Of a DNA stretch of 46,004 nt, positions 37,430 to 45,328 are shown piece by piece. Position numbers and translations under genes: made by a program. Position 1 is the stretch's first letter. The number at the start of each line of letters is the position of its first letter. The notes under the pieces are model-generated. The model was given only the letters and a program-made list of their open reading frames with translations. It searched no databases and was not told the DNA's origin. This DNA is from Actinomadura darangshiensis. GTDB taxonomy: Bacteria; Actinomycetota; Actinomycetes; Streptosporangiales; Streptosporangiaceae. Location: NCBI RefSeq assembly GCF_004349235.1, contig NZ_SMKY01000037.1, positions 1-46,004 on the forward strand, written 5' to 3'.

Positions 37430-37510
37430 GGTGACTCTTCTCTCGGTTCGCGGTGATGGACTTGCGATGGTACGGCGGTCTCCCGGCGCGTGGCTCAGGG
37501 CCGCGCGGCG

Positions 37511-37765
37511 TCAGCCGAAGAGCTCGTAGATGCCCTTTTGCAGCCCGTAGTCGACGCCGGACACGATCGCGACCATGACCAGCACGAACGCCAGCGAGAC
37601 GGTCGTGTAGGTGACCAGCTCCCGGCGCGTCGGCCAGATGACCTTGCGCAGCTCGGCGAGGACCTGGCGCACGAAGAGCGCGGGCGAGGTCCGCCTGGAG
37701 GTGGACTTCTTCTTGCCCTTGCCCTCGTCCTTGGCCTCGGGCTCGTCGCGAGTCTCAGTCGCCAT
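37511..37765 (-). CDS. secE: Preprotein translocase subunit SecE
   Basis: 84 residues. A charged Lys/Glu-rich N-terminus precedes the conserved amphipathic helix F-V-R-Q-V-L-A-E-L-R-K-V-I-W-P-T-R-R-E-L and one membrane segment (T-Y-T-T-V-S-L-A-F-V-L-V-M-V-A-I-V). Part of SecYEG. ATG 37765; 81 bases before nusG. Confidence 0.96.
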   Translation of the reverse strand: MATETRDEPEAKDEGKGKKKSTSRRTSPALFVRQVLAELRKVIWPTRRELVTYTTVSLAFVLVMVAIVSGVDYGLQKGIYELFG

Positions 37766-37887
37766 GTGCCGCCGTTCACCTCATAGGTCGTGATCCAACC
37801 ACCCTGTGGTTGCCGCGCGGTCCCGTGCCGCGGAGTGTCACGGCGCCGCCGTGGGGCGGCCGGGACGGGTGCGCGCACCGCACCTCG

Positions 37888-37960
37888 CAGGGCAGGAGGG
37901 ACTCGAACCCCCAACCGCCGGTTTTGGAGACCGGAGCTCTACCAATTGAGCCACTGCCCT
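37888..37960 (-). tRNA. tRNA-Trp (CCA anticodon)
   Basis: 73 bases, standard cloverleaf: acceptor AGGGCAG / CTGCCCT, D stem GCTC / GAGC, anticodon stem CCGGT / ACCGG around loop CTCCAAA with anticodon CCA, T arm GGGGG-TTCGAGT-CCCTC. The 3' CCA is not encoded. tRNA-Trp upstream of secE-nusG is a conserved actinobacterial arrangement. Confidence 0.96.
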
Positions 37961-38065
37961 TCAAATCTCCGGCTAAGGAGAAACCCGACCATGGGATCGG
38001 GGTGGTGCCGCGTCCCAGCTTACGGCCTCATGAAGGTGCCCGTGTGCGGACAGGCTCGTATACCG

Positions 38066-38077
38066 GTGACGCGTCAC
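38066..38077. promoter_or_regulatory. 12-base palindrome between tRNA-Trp and the aminotransferase
   Basis: GTGACGCGTCAC, perfect and uninterrupted, in the 256-base divergent region. It could be an operator for either side. I could not place a convincing promoter on either side of it. Confidence 0.35.
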
Positions 38078-38216
38078 TTGGTGGGTGAGTCTACGTGCCG
38101 GAGGGGCCCGCGTCGAACCGATACGGCGAGATCGTCCGGGCGCCGGCGGCGATGGCCGTCCCACCGGCCCGGATATATGGCTCGGGTCCGGCGGGACGAT
38201 CTGTAACGATGGGGGC

Positions 38217-39428
38217 ATGAGCACTGAGCGTCCTCGCATCTCCAAGCGCATCGCCGCGATATCCGAGTCCGCCACGCTGGCCGTCGACGCCAAGGCCAAG
38301 GCGCTGAAGGCGGCGGGCCGCCCGGTCATCGGGTTCGGCGCGGGCGAGCCCGACTTCCCGACGCCCGGCTACATCGTCGAGGCGGCGGTGACCGCGTGCG
38401 GGGTACCGCGCTTCCACAAGTACACGCCGGCCGGCGGGCTGCCCGAGCTGCGGTCCGCGATCGCCGAGAAGACCGCGCGCGACTCCGGCCACCGGGTCGA
38501 GGCGAACCAGGTCCTGGTGACCAACGGCGGCAAGCAGGCCGTGTACGAGGCGTTCGCGGCGCTGCTCGACCCGGGCGACGAGGTGCTCGTCCCGACGCCG
38601 TACTGGACGACCTACCCCGAGTCGATCAAGCTGGCGGGCGGCGTGCCCGTGGACGTCGTCGCCGACGAGACCACCGGCTACAAGGTGAGCGTCGAGCAGC
38701 TGGAGGCGGCCCGCACCGACCGGACGAAGGTGCTGCTGTTCGTCTCCCCGTCCAACCCGACCGGCGCCGTGTACTCGCGCGACGAGATCGAGGCCATCGG
38801 GCGCTGGGCCGACGGGCACGGCCTCTGGGTCATCACCGACGAGATCTACGAGCACCTGGTGTACGGCGGCGCCGAGTTCCACTCGATGCCCGTCGTGGTG
38901 CCGGAGCTCGCCGACCGGACGCTCGTCCTGAACGGCGTGGCCAAGACGTACGCGATGACCGGCTGGCGGGTGGGCTGGATGGTCGGCCCCGCGGACGTGG
39001 TGAAGGCCGCGCAGAACATGCAGTCGCACGCGACGTCCAACGTGGCGAACGTGTCCCAGGCGGCGGCGCTCGCCGCGGTGACCGGCGACCTGTCGGCGGT
39101 CGCGGAGATGCGCAAGGCGTTCGACCGGCGCCGCCAGACGATCGTGAAGATGCTGAACGAGATCCCCGGCATGGTGTGCCCCGAGCCGGAGGGCGCGTTC
39201 TACGCCTACCCGTCGGTAAAGGCGCTGCTGGGCAAGGAGCTGCGCGGCAGGCGGCCGGAGACGTCGGTGGAGCTGGCGTCGCTGATCCTGGAGGAGGCCG
39301 AGGTCGCGCTGGTGCCGGGCGAGGCGTTCGGCACGCCGGGCTACTTCCGCCTCTCCTACGCGCTGGGCGACGACGACCTCGTCGAGGGCGTGTCGCGGGT
39401 CGCGAAGCTGCTCGCCGAGGCGAGCTGA
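38217..39428 (+). CDS. Aspartate aminotransferase-type PLP enzyme
   Basis: 403 residues, fold type I aminotransferase, class Ib-like. Motifs: [10 protein letters not shown] near the N-terminus, [25 protein letters not shown], the PLP lysine in [13 protein letters not shown], and the C-terminal F-R-L-S-Y-A. Transfers the amino group between aspartate and 2-oxoglutarate or related pairs. ATG 38217 is chosen since the protein then starts at the family N-terminus; only a G-rich stretch stands before it. Alone on the plus strand, divergent from tRNA-Trp. Confidence 0.92.
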   Translation: MSTERPRISKRIAAISESATLAVDAKAKALKAAGRPVIGFGAGEPDFPTPGYIVEAAVTACGVPRFHKYTPAGGLPELRSAIAEKTARDSGHRVEANQVLVTNGGKQAVYEAFAALLDPGDEVLVPTPYWTTYPESIKLAGGVPVDVVADETTGYKVSVEQLEAARTDRTKVLLFVSPSNPTGAVYSRDEIEAIGRWADGHGLWVITDEIYEHLVYGGAEFHSMPVVVPELADRTLVLNGVAKTYAMTGWRVGWMVGPADVVKAAQNMQSHATSNVANVSQAAALAAVTGDLSAVAEMRKAFDRRRQTIVKMLNEIPGMVCPEPEGAFYAYPSVKALLGKELRGRRPETSVELASLILEEAEVALVPGEAFGTPGYFRLSYALGDDDLVEGVSRVAKLLAEAS

Positions 39429-39456
39429 CCACACGAACCGACCGTACGCAGACGAC

Positions 39457-39493
39457 GAACCGGCCCCGGGTGCACACGCCCCGGGGCCGGTTC
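39457..39493. terminator. Bidirectional terminator
   Basis: Perfect 14-base stem GAACCGGCCCCGGG / CCCGGGGCCGGTTC with a nine-base loop. Lies between the aminotransferase (plus strand) and the sigma-partner gene (minus strand). Confidence 0.82.
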
Positions 39494-39587
39494 CGTGCGG
39501 GACGGTCCGCCAGGCCCGTCCCGGAAGCCCGGCGGGACGCCCCTGGCGGCCCCTCTCCGCCGCAGGACGCCCCGCCGGGGCGGGGTC

Positions 39588-40334
39588 TCAGGGGCGCACG
39601 CCCTCGGCGATGCGCATGAGCCTGTTCTTCGCGTCGCCGGCGGCGGTCACGGTGACGCCGACGCCGGGCCGGGCGAGCCAGGAGATCTGGCGCCCCGAGT
39701 CGGGCCGGTCGCCGATCAGCGCCGGCGTCCCGCGGACGGACGTGCGCCCGGGGATGCCCGGCGTCTTCAGCAGGTCCTTCGGGCTGAGCCCGCCGCCCTT
39801 CACGAGGGCGATCTCCACCCAGCCGCTCTTGCCGCGCCACCCGCAGGTGACGGTCTTGCGCTGGGCGTCCCCGGTGGTCGCGCATGGGCCGGTGGAGGCG
39901 AGGCCCTCCGGCAGGTAGGTGATCCAGCCCGGCAGCTTGCCGACGGCGCCGCCGAGCCCCGGGTTCCGCGGCTCCCGGCCGCCGCCGGACGGGTGCGCGC
40001 CGGGCTTGGACGGGGCTTCCGCCCCGGGCTTCCCCTGCGAAGACGGGGACTCGGGGGAGCCCGGGGCGGAAGGTCGCTCCGGCAGGCGGAACGCCGAGAC
40101 GCTGCTGGTCGGACGAGACGTCTCGGAGTTTCCGGCAGGTGTGGCCCGGAACGACTGATAGGTGGGCACGAGGGCGAGCGCCGCGACCGATGCGGCCGCG
40201 ACCCCCGCGGCGGCGTGGACGCGGGCCTTTCGGCGCCGGTGGCGGTGTTTGACGTCATCGACGAGCGACGGCGAAGCGGACGCCTCGGCCACCTGCTCGG
40301 CCATGGCCTTCCGCAGTTCACTCTCCAGATCCAT
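39588..40334 (-). CDS. Single-pass membrane protein coupled to the sigma factor
   Basis: 248 residues. A cytoplasmic N-terminus (D-L-E-S-E-L-R-K-A-M-A-E-Q-V), a membrane segment at about 38-58, then a Pro/Ser/Gly-rich linker and an outer domain with two Cys (P-C-A-T-T-G, T-V-T-C-G-W). There is no H-x3-C-x2-C zinc anti-sigma motif. Three bases separate it from the sigma gene, so it is probably a membrane partner, possibly an anti-sigma of another kind. That role is inferred from gene order. Confidence 0.78.
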   Translation of the reverse strand: MDLESELRKAMAEQVAEASASPSLVDDVKHRHRRRKARVHAAAGVAAASVAALALVPTYQSFRATPAGNSETSRPTSSVSAFRLPERPSAPGSPESPSSQGKPGAEAPSKPGAHPSGGGREPRNPGLGGAVGKLPGWITYLPEGLASTGPCATTGDAQRKTVTCGWRGKSGWVEIALVKGGGLSPKDLLKTPGIPGRTSVRGTPALIGDRPDSGRQISWLARPGVGVTVTAAGDAKNRLMRIAEGVRP

Positions 40335-40337
40335 CGC

Positions 40338-40847
40338 TCATCTCCCCAATGGGGCCAGGTTCCTGTCGAGGCGTTCCCGGAGCCTGGCGAGCCCCCGGGA
40401 CGCCTGGCTCTTGACCGTTCCGACCGAACAGCCGAGAGCCTGCGCCGTCTCCGCCTCGGAGAGGTCCTCCCAGAACCGCAGGACCAGCACGGCCCGTTGC
40501 CGGGGACCGAGCTTGCGCAGCTCCTCCATGAGGGTTCCTCTCAGCTCGACGGCGTGGTTCGGCGACGCCGCCGGCGTCTCCGGCAGCCGCGCCATGTGGA
40601 TCTCGCGGAGCACCTTCCACCGCCGGGACCGGCTGATCACCAGGTTGACCAGGATCTTCCGGACGTACGGCTCCGGATCCATGCCGGTCTCCAGCCGCCC
40701 CCAGTGCCGGTAGGCCTTCTCCAGCGCGGTCTGCAGGATGTCCTCGGCGTCCTGCCGGGCCCCGCACATCAGTGCCGCGGTGCGCAGCAGGGCATCGCCG
40801 CGTGCCGCCACGAACTCCACGAACGACTCGTCGTCTCGACGCCCCAC
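40338..40847 (-). CDS. SigE-family ECF sigma factor
   Basis: 169 residues. Region 2 spans about residues 8-78 (F-V-E-F-V-A-A-R-G-D-A-L-L-R-T-A, A-E-D-I-L-Q-T-A-L-E-K-A-Y-R-H-W). Region 4 spans about 105-160 (R-Q-R-A-V-L-V-L-R-F-W-E-D-L-S-E-A-E-T-A, V-G-T-V-K-S-Q-A-S-R-G). This is the actinobacterial SigE-like ECF type. GTG start at 40847 with GGAG upstream. First gene of a two-gene unit with the membrane protein that follows. Confidence 0.92.
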   Translation of the reverse strand: MGRRDDESFVEFVAARGDALLRTAALMCGARQDAEDILQTALEKAYRHWGRLETGMDPEPYVRKILVNLVISRSRRWKVLREIHMARLPETPAASPNHAVELRGTLMEELRKLGPRQRAVLVLRFWEDLSEAETAQALGCSVGTVKSQASRGLARLRERLDRNLAPLGR

Positions 40848-40893
40848 AGTGCTCCGTCCCGGCTAGAGCAGTTGGCTGTTTGCTGTACCGAGA

Positions 40894-40923
40894 GCGGACG
40901 GCCCCCGCGCCGGGGCCGTCCGC
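40894..40923 (-). terminator. Terminator of the Lys/Pro-repeat protein gene
   Basis: Perfect 12-base stem GCGGACGGCCCC / GGGGCCGTCCGC with a six-base loop, 41 bases after the stop of the secreted-protein gene and before the sigma gene. No T tract. Confidence 0.75.
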
Positions 40924-40964
40924 CCGCGTCTTTGTGCCTTGCTACACGGGCCTTGCGGGTGCGG

Positions 40965-41912
40965 TCAGCCGGCCTTGTGCAGCGTGGCGGCGACGTCCCG
41001 CAGGCCGCCGCCGGCCAGCACGGGGCTGCCGTTGACGAACAGCGAGTAGCCGCTCGGGTCGAACAGCAGCACGCCGCCCCCGTTCGGGCTCTGCCAGCCG
41101 GCCACCCCGGCCACGGTGATCGGGGTGCCGCCCGCGGGGAGCTGGAGCGCCTGCCGCAGCTGATTCTGCGACATCTTGGCCGGGGTCTTCAGCGTTTCGA
41201 CGGTGAGCCACTGGCCGGTCTTGCCGGTCCACTTCTGCGTGACGGCGCACACCCGCTGCTTGGCCAGGTCCGCCGAGCTCGGGACGACCGAGACGTAGCG
41301 CAGGCCCTTGGCGGTCATGACGGCCTTCTCGACCGGGCCGCCGACCTTCACCGCGGGCTCCAGCTTGGCGCAGTCGAGCTTGGGGAGGGCGGGCAGCGCC
41401 GGCTTGGCGGGGACGCGCGCGTCCGGCTTGGGCGCGTTGGCACCCGGCAGGTCGCCGGTGGACGGCGCGCAGGTGGGCAGGTTCGCCGGGACGCCGGGCT
41501 TGGCGGGCAGGTTCTTGCCGTCCGGGGCCTTGACGCCGGGGACCTGGGTGTTCGGCACGCCGGTCTTCGGCAGTTCCTTGGCCGGGAGGTCGGTCTTCGG
41601 GAGCTGACCCTTGGGCAGCTGGCCCTTCGGGAGGTCCTTGGTGACGGGGTTCTGCTTGAGGCGCTGCTCGACCTGCTTCTTCACACCGTCGGCGTCCGGG
41701 GCCTTGGGCAGGTCGGACTTCGCCGGCAGGCACGTCGGGACGTTCTTGGGCGCGGCGTCCGGGACCTGGCGGGAGGCGGCGGGGGCCTTGGCGGCGCCCG
41801 ACTGGAGGCCGGCGTCGTGGTGGGAGCCGGTCATCGCCCACGTCGCGCCGCCGCCCGCGGCCACGGTTCCGACTGCGGACGCCGCGATCAAAGCGGCCTT
41901 CAGCGTGATCAT
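40965..41912 (-). CDS. Secreted protein with Leu-Pro-Lys repeats
   Basis: 315 residues. N-terminal signal sequence (I-T-L-K-A-A-L-I-A-A-S-A-V-G-T-V-A-A). Residues about 75-150 are a low-complexity Lys/Pro/Leu region of L-P-K-x-x units. Two short Cys motifs, V-P-T-C-L-P-A-K and L-P-T-C-A-P-S-T, flank the repeats, and L-D-C-A-K follows. The C-terminal domain (about 190-315) is compact, with V-C-A-V-T-Q-K-W. Start ATG 41912 with GAGAGGGA upstream; the open frame further upstream lacks character. The repeat may span the peptidoglycan layer. No family recognised. Upstream gene of the sigma factor on the same strand. Confidence 0.75.
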   Translation of the reverse strand: MITLKAALIAASAVGTVAAGGGATWAMTGSHHDAGLQSGAAKAPAASRQVPDAAPKNVPTCLPAKSDLPKAPDADGVKKQVEQRLKQNPVTKDLPKGQLPKGQLPKTDLPAKELPKTGVPNTQVPGVKAPDGKNLPAKPGVPANLPTCAPSTGDLPGANAPKPDARVPAKPALPALPKLDCAKLEPAVKVGGPVEKAVMTAKGLRYVSVVPSSADLAKQRVCAVTQKWTGKTGQWLTVETLKTPAKMSQNQLRQALQLPAGGTPITVAGVAGWQSPNGGGVLLFDPSGYSLFVNGSPVLAGGGLRDVAATLHKAG

Positions 41913-41972
41913 CGTGTATCCCTCTCTGCCCGTGCTTCCTTGCGGGGGTGCCGGTTTCTCTCTGGCGCCCCT

Positions 41973-42002
41973 CGTATACGCACGGTGCCGGGGAGGGGTT
42001 GC
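41973..42002 (-). promoter_or_regulatory. Candidate ECF-type promoter of the repeat protein
   Basis: Minus strand GCAACC (42002-41997), 16-base spacer, CGTATACG (41980-41973). It has the AAC of ECF -35 and the CGT of ECF -10 elements. It would start transcription about 55 bases before the ATG. The adjacent sigma factor is an obvious candidate, but this is a guess. Confidence 0.4.
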
Positions 42003-42134
42003 ACGGGATTCCAAAGTTTTTTCGGGGATGCCCATGGGACGGGATGGCCGCGGCGTGTCATGCGAGGTAGTCCGGTGTGGTGATCCTGGCGGGCCGGGGG
42101 TTCGAGAAGGACGAGTATCCGGCAACATTGGCTC

Positions 42135-43229
42135 ATGGAGGCCCGTACCGTTTCAGCCCGTCCGGCCGGGGCCGCCGCGCCGGACCACCGGGAGCCCGCC
42201 CCCGCGCGCGGCTCCGCCCGCCCGGACGTGGCCCTGCTGCCGAAGGCGCATCTGCACCTGCATTTCACCGGGTCGATGCGGCATTCCACGCTGGTGGAGC
42301 TGGCCGCGCTGCGCGGCGTCCACCTGCCGGACGCCCTCGTCGAGGACTGGCCGCCCAGGCTGCACGCGACCGACGAGCGCGGCTGGTTCCGGTTCCAGCG
42401 CCTGTACGACATCGCGCGCTCGGTCCTGCAGACGCCGGACGATCTGCGCCGGCTGCTGCGCGAGACGGCGGAGGACGAGGCCGCGGAGGGGTCCGGCTGG
42501 CTGGAGATCCAGGTCGATCCGAGCGGCTACGCCGCGAAGTTCGGCGGGCTGACCCCGACCGTGGAGCTGGTGCTGGACGCGGCGCGGGAGGCGTCCGAGG
42601 CGACCGGCGTCGGCATCGGCCTGGTGGTCGCGGCGAACCGGACGCGGCATCCGCTGGACGCCAAGACCCTCGCGCGGCTCGCCGTCCGGTACGCGGGGAA
42701 GGGCGTGGTCGGGTTCGGGCTGTCCAACGACGAGCGGCGGGGCCGCGCCTACGACTTCGAGGGCGCGTTCCGGATCGCCAAGCGCGGCGGGCTGCTGTCG
42801 GATCCGCATGGCGGCGAGCTGCTCGGCCCGGGGAGCGTCCGGGAGTGCCTGGAGACGCTGGACGCCGACCGGATCGGGCACGGCGTCCGCGCCGTGGAGG
42901 ATCCGCGGCTGCTGGAGCGGATCGTCGACCGGGGCGTGACGCTGGAGGTGTGCCCGGCGTCGAACGTGGGCCTCGGGGTGGCGGCGACGGCGTCGGACGT
43001 CCCGGTGCGGCGGCTGTTCGAGGCGGGCGCGTCGATCGCGCTGGGCGCCGACGACCCGCTGCTGTTCGGGTCCCGGCTGGCCCGCCAGTACGACCTGGCC
43101 CGCACCGACCACGGGTTCTCCGACGCCGAGCTGGCGGAGCTGGCGCGGCAGTCGATCCGCGCCTCGGCCGCCCCCGGCGATCTGCGGGGGCGGCTGCTGG
43201 CGGGCGTCGACGCCTGGCTGGACGGCTAG
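42135..43229 (+). CDS. Adenosine deaminase family enzyme
   Basis: 364 residues. Metal site P-K-A-H-L-H-L-H-F-T-G-S (36-47), later D-P-H-G-G-E-L-L-G-P-G-S with the catalytic Glu, D-R-I-G-H-G-V-R-A, and G-A-D-D-P-L-L-F-G. This is the ADA/AMP deaminase pattern, with F-T-G-S in place of the usual L-E-G-S. Hydrolyses adenosine or a related base or nucleoside to the 6-oxo form. The first 30 residues are Ala/Pro/Arg-rich and outside the domain; the true start may be later (GTG 42228). No Shine-Dalgarno sequence is seen at ATG 42135. The stop overlaps the stop of the opposite MFS gene. Confidence 0.87.
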   Translation: MEARTVSARPAGAAAPDHREPAPARGSARPDVALLPKAHLHLHFTGSMRHSTLVELAALRGVHLPDALVEDWPPRLHATDERGWFRFQRLYDIARSVLQTPDDLRRLLRETAEDEAAEGSGWLEIQVDPSGYAAKFGGLTPTVELVLDAAREASEATGVGIGLVVAANRTRHPLDAKTLARLAVRYAGKGVVGFGLSNDERRGRAYDFEGAFRIAKRGGLLSDPHGGELLGPGSVRECLETLDADRIGHGVRAVEDPRLLERIVDRGVTLEVCPASNVGLGVAATASDVPVRRLFEAGASIALGADDPLLFGSRLARQYDLARTDHGFSDAELAELARQSIRASAAPGDLRGRLLAGVDAWLDG

Positions 43230-44656
43230 GCCGTCCCCGCGGATTCCGGTGCGGGCTCGGGCCGGGCGGCCTGCGCGGGCCGGGCCCCGGCCGCCACGGC
43301 GACGTCGCCGGGGATGAGCAGGGCCGCGACGGCACCGGCCGCGACCACGGCGACGCCGAGCCACATGGCGGGCAGCAGGCCGTCGGTGAAGGGCTGCGGG
43401 GCGGTCATGTTCCCCTGGGCGGCGAAGACGGCCCCGAGGACCGCGACCCCGAGGACGGTGCCGAGCTGCCGCACCGCGTTGTTCACTCCGGAGGCGACAC
43501 CGGCGAGCTCCGGCGGCGCGAAGCCGAGCACGGCGCGGGCGATGGGCGCGAAGAACAGTCCCATCCCGACCCCGGCGAGGACGAATCCGGGCACCAGTTC
43601 CGCGTAGCCGACACCGGGCGAGACGAGCAGGGTCATCCAGGCGAGCCCGGCGGCCTGCAGTGCCATCGCGATCGCCAGGACGTACCGGACGCCGAGCCGG
43701 CTGATCAGCGGCGCGGTCAGCGGGGCGGCGATGAGCGGCATCGCGGTCCAGGGGAGGCTGCGGACGCCCGCCGCCAGCGGGCCCATCTCCATGACGCCCT
43801 GGAGGAACTGGATGAGCAGGAAGGTGGTCCCGAACATCCCGAACGTCATCGCCACCGTGATGGCATTGACCAGGCTGAACCCGCGGCTGCGGAACATCGT
43901 CATGGGCAGCATCGGGCGGCTGGACCGCAGCTCGTGGACGACGAAGGCGAGCACCAGCACGCCGCCGGCACCCAGCGCGCCGAGCACCTGGGCGCTGGTC
44001 CAACCGTGCTCGTTGCCGCGCACCAGGCCGAGGACGATGCCGAGCAGCCCGGTGCTGATCAGCGCGGCGCCGGTGATGTCGAGGCGCTTGGGGGCGCCGC
44101 GGCTCTCGGTCAGGAAGGTGGGGGCGAGGACGAGCAGCACGACGCCGACCGGCACGTTGATCCAGAAGATCCACTGCCAGGCGGCGTACTCGGTGACGGC
44201 GCCGCCGAGCACGGGGCCGAGGGCGACGCCGAGGCCGCTCATCACGCTCCAGGCGGCGAGGGCGATGCCGCGCCTGGCCGCCGGGACGGCGGCGGCGAGC
44301 AGGGTCAGCGTGAGCGGTGTGATCACCGCGCCGCCCGCGCCCTGGATCGCGCGCGCGGCGATGAGCGTGCCGATGTTCGGGGCGAGGGCGGCGGCGGCCG
44401 ACGCGGCGGTGAACACGGCGAGCCCGCCGACGAACAGGCGGCGGCGCCCGTACCGGTCGGCGACGGCCGCGGCCGGCAGCAGCAGGACGGCGAACGTGAG
44501 CGTGTAGGCGTTGACCGTCCACTCCAGCCCTTCGAGGCCGGTGCCGAGGTCGGTGCGGATGTCGGGGAGGGCGTTGGTGACGATCAGGTTGTCCAGCGCC
44601 ACCATGAACAGCGCGATGCCGGTGACGATGAACGTCCGGACGGGATGAGACTTCAT
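43226..44656 (-). CDS. MFS exporter, DHA2 (EmrB/QacA) type
   Basis: 476 residues, about 14 membrane segments. Motif A is seen as V-A-D-R-Y-G-R-R-R-L, motif C as G-V-A-L-G-P-V-L-G-G-A-V, and the DHA2 mark W-Q-W-I-F-W-I-N-V-P-V-G. A proton-driven multidrug or metabolite exporter. ATG 44656 lies inside the operator at 44655-44674, so there is no room for a ribosome-binding site of the usual kind. Its neighbour upstream on the same strand is a TetR repressor, the usual partner. Confidence 0.92.
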   Translation of the reverse strand: MKSHPVRTFIVTGIALFMVALDNLIVTNALPDIRTDLGTGLEGLEWTVNAYTLTFAVLLLPAAAVADRYGRRRLFVGGLAVFTAASAAAALAPNIGTLIAARAIQGAGGAVITPLTLTLLAAAVPAARRGIALAAWSVMSGLGVALGPVLGGAVTEYAAWQWIFWINVPVGVVLLVLAPTFLTESRGAPKRLDITGAALISTGLLGIVLGLVRGNEHGWTSAQVLGALGAGGVLVLAFVVHELRSSRPMLPMTMFRSRGFSLVNAITVAMTFGMFGTTFLLIQFLQGVMEMGPLAAGVRSLPWTAMPLIAAPLTAPLISRLGVRYVLAIAMALQAAGLAWMTLLVSPGVGYAELVPGFVLAGVGMGLFFAPIARAVLGFAPPELAGVASGVNNAVRQLGTVLGVAVLGAVFAAQGNMTAPQPFTDGLLPAMWLGVAVVAAGAVAALLIPGDVAVAAGARPAQAARPEPAPESAGTA

Positions 44657-44674
44657 TAGTTATCACTCACTAAC
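44655..44674 (-). promoter_or_regulatory. TetR-type operator at the MFS start
   Basis: Minus strand GTTAGTGAGTGATAACTAAT, 16 of 20 bases identical to the site before tetR (45301-45320). It overlaps the MFS ATG and -10-like sequences (TAAGTT or GATAAC), so bound repressor would block initiation. Confidence 0.75.
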
Positions 44675-44715
44675 TTAGAGGGGTAAAAAAAATCGCCCGC
44701 CCGGGAGACGGCGGA

Positions 44716-45291
44716 TCACGTTCCCTCCCCCGGGTCTCCGCCGTCCACGCCGTACGCCCACTTCTCCAGGGAACAGGGAAGGTCCGGGCCACTGGTGTGG
44801 GGCACGCCGAACGCGGTGAGCACGTTCACGAGCAGGCCGATCGACATGAACCGGGTGACCTCCGCGGCATCCTCGCCGGACAGGTCGCGCACGGCGCACC
44901 ACAGGCCGGCCCACCGGCGATGGCCGAGCCGGGCGATCTCCTCGTCCTGGACGGCGGCCGCATAGATCTGGAGTTGGAACTGCAGGAGCGTGGGGTCCTC
45001 ACGCAGGATGCGGCGGTAGATCTCCGCCATCGCGGCCATCGCGTCGCGGCCGTAGAGCCCGCCGGCGGCCTCCCGCATCGCGTCCTCGATCTCCTCGAAG
45101 CAGCGTTCGGCGGCGGCGAGGAAGAGGGCGCGCTTGGTCGGGAAGAGCCGGAACAGGTACGGCTGCGAGACGCCGACCCGCTCGGCGATGGACGCGGTGG
45201 AGGTGCCCTCGTAGCCGCCGCGGGCGAACTCGGCCATCGCGGCCGTGATCGTCATCTCGCGGCGCTCGGCGGCGCTCATCCTCGTGCCCAT
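44716..45291 (-). CDS. TetR-family repressor of the MFS exporter
   Basis: 191 residues from ATG 45291. The helix-turn-helix is at about 10-55 (M-T-I-T-A-A-M-A-E-F-A-R-G-G-Y-E-G-T-S-T-A-S-I-A-E-R-V-G-V-S-Q-P-Y-L-F-R-L-F), followed by a helical ligand-binding part. A TTG seven codons upstream is possible but lies in the operator. It is 59 bases before the MFS gene and carries the same operator at its own promoter, so it should repress both. Confidence 0.9.
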   Translation of the reverse strand: MGTRMSAAERREMTITAAMAEFARGGYEGTSTASIAERVGVSQPYLFRLFPTKRALFLAAAERCFEEIEDAMREAAGGLYGRDAMAAMAEIYRRILREDPTLLQFQLQIYAAAVQDEEIARLGHRRWAGLWCAVRDLSGEDAAEVTRFMSIGLLVNVLTAFGVPHTSGPDLPCSLEKWAYGVDGGDPGEGT

Positions 45292-45298
45292 GGGACAA

Positions 45299-45328
45299 AA
45301 GTTAGTGCTCAATCACTAACTTCGTCAA
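45299..45328 (-). promoter_or_regulatory. tetR promoter with operator between -35 and -10
   Basis: Minus strand -35 TTGACG (45328-45323), 18-base spacer, -10 TAACTT (45304-45299). The operator GTTAGTGATTGAGCACTAAC (45301-45320) fills the space between them. The predicted start (about 45292) touches the ATG at 45291. The -35 lies within the last codons of the GntR gene. Confidence 0.75.

Noticed and set aside
38091..39434. 447-codon minus-strand frame opposite the aminotransferase
   Set aside because: The plus strand carries all aminotransferase motifs in order; the opposite frame has none.
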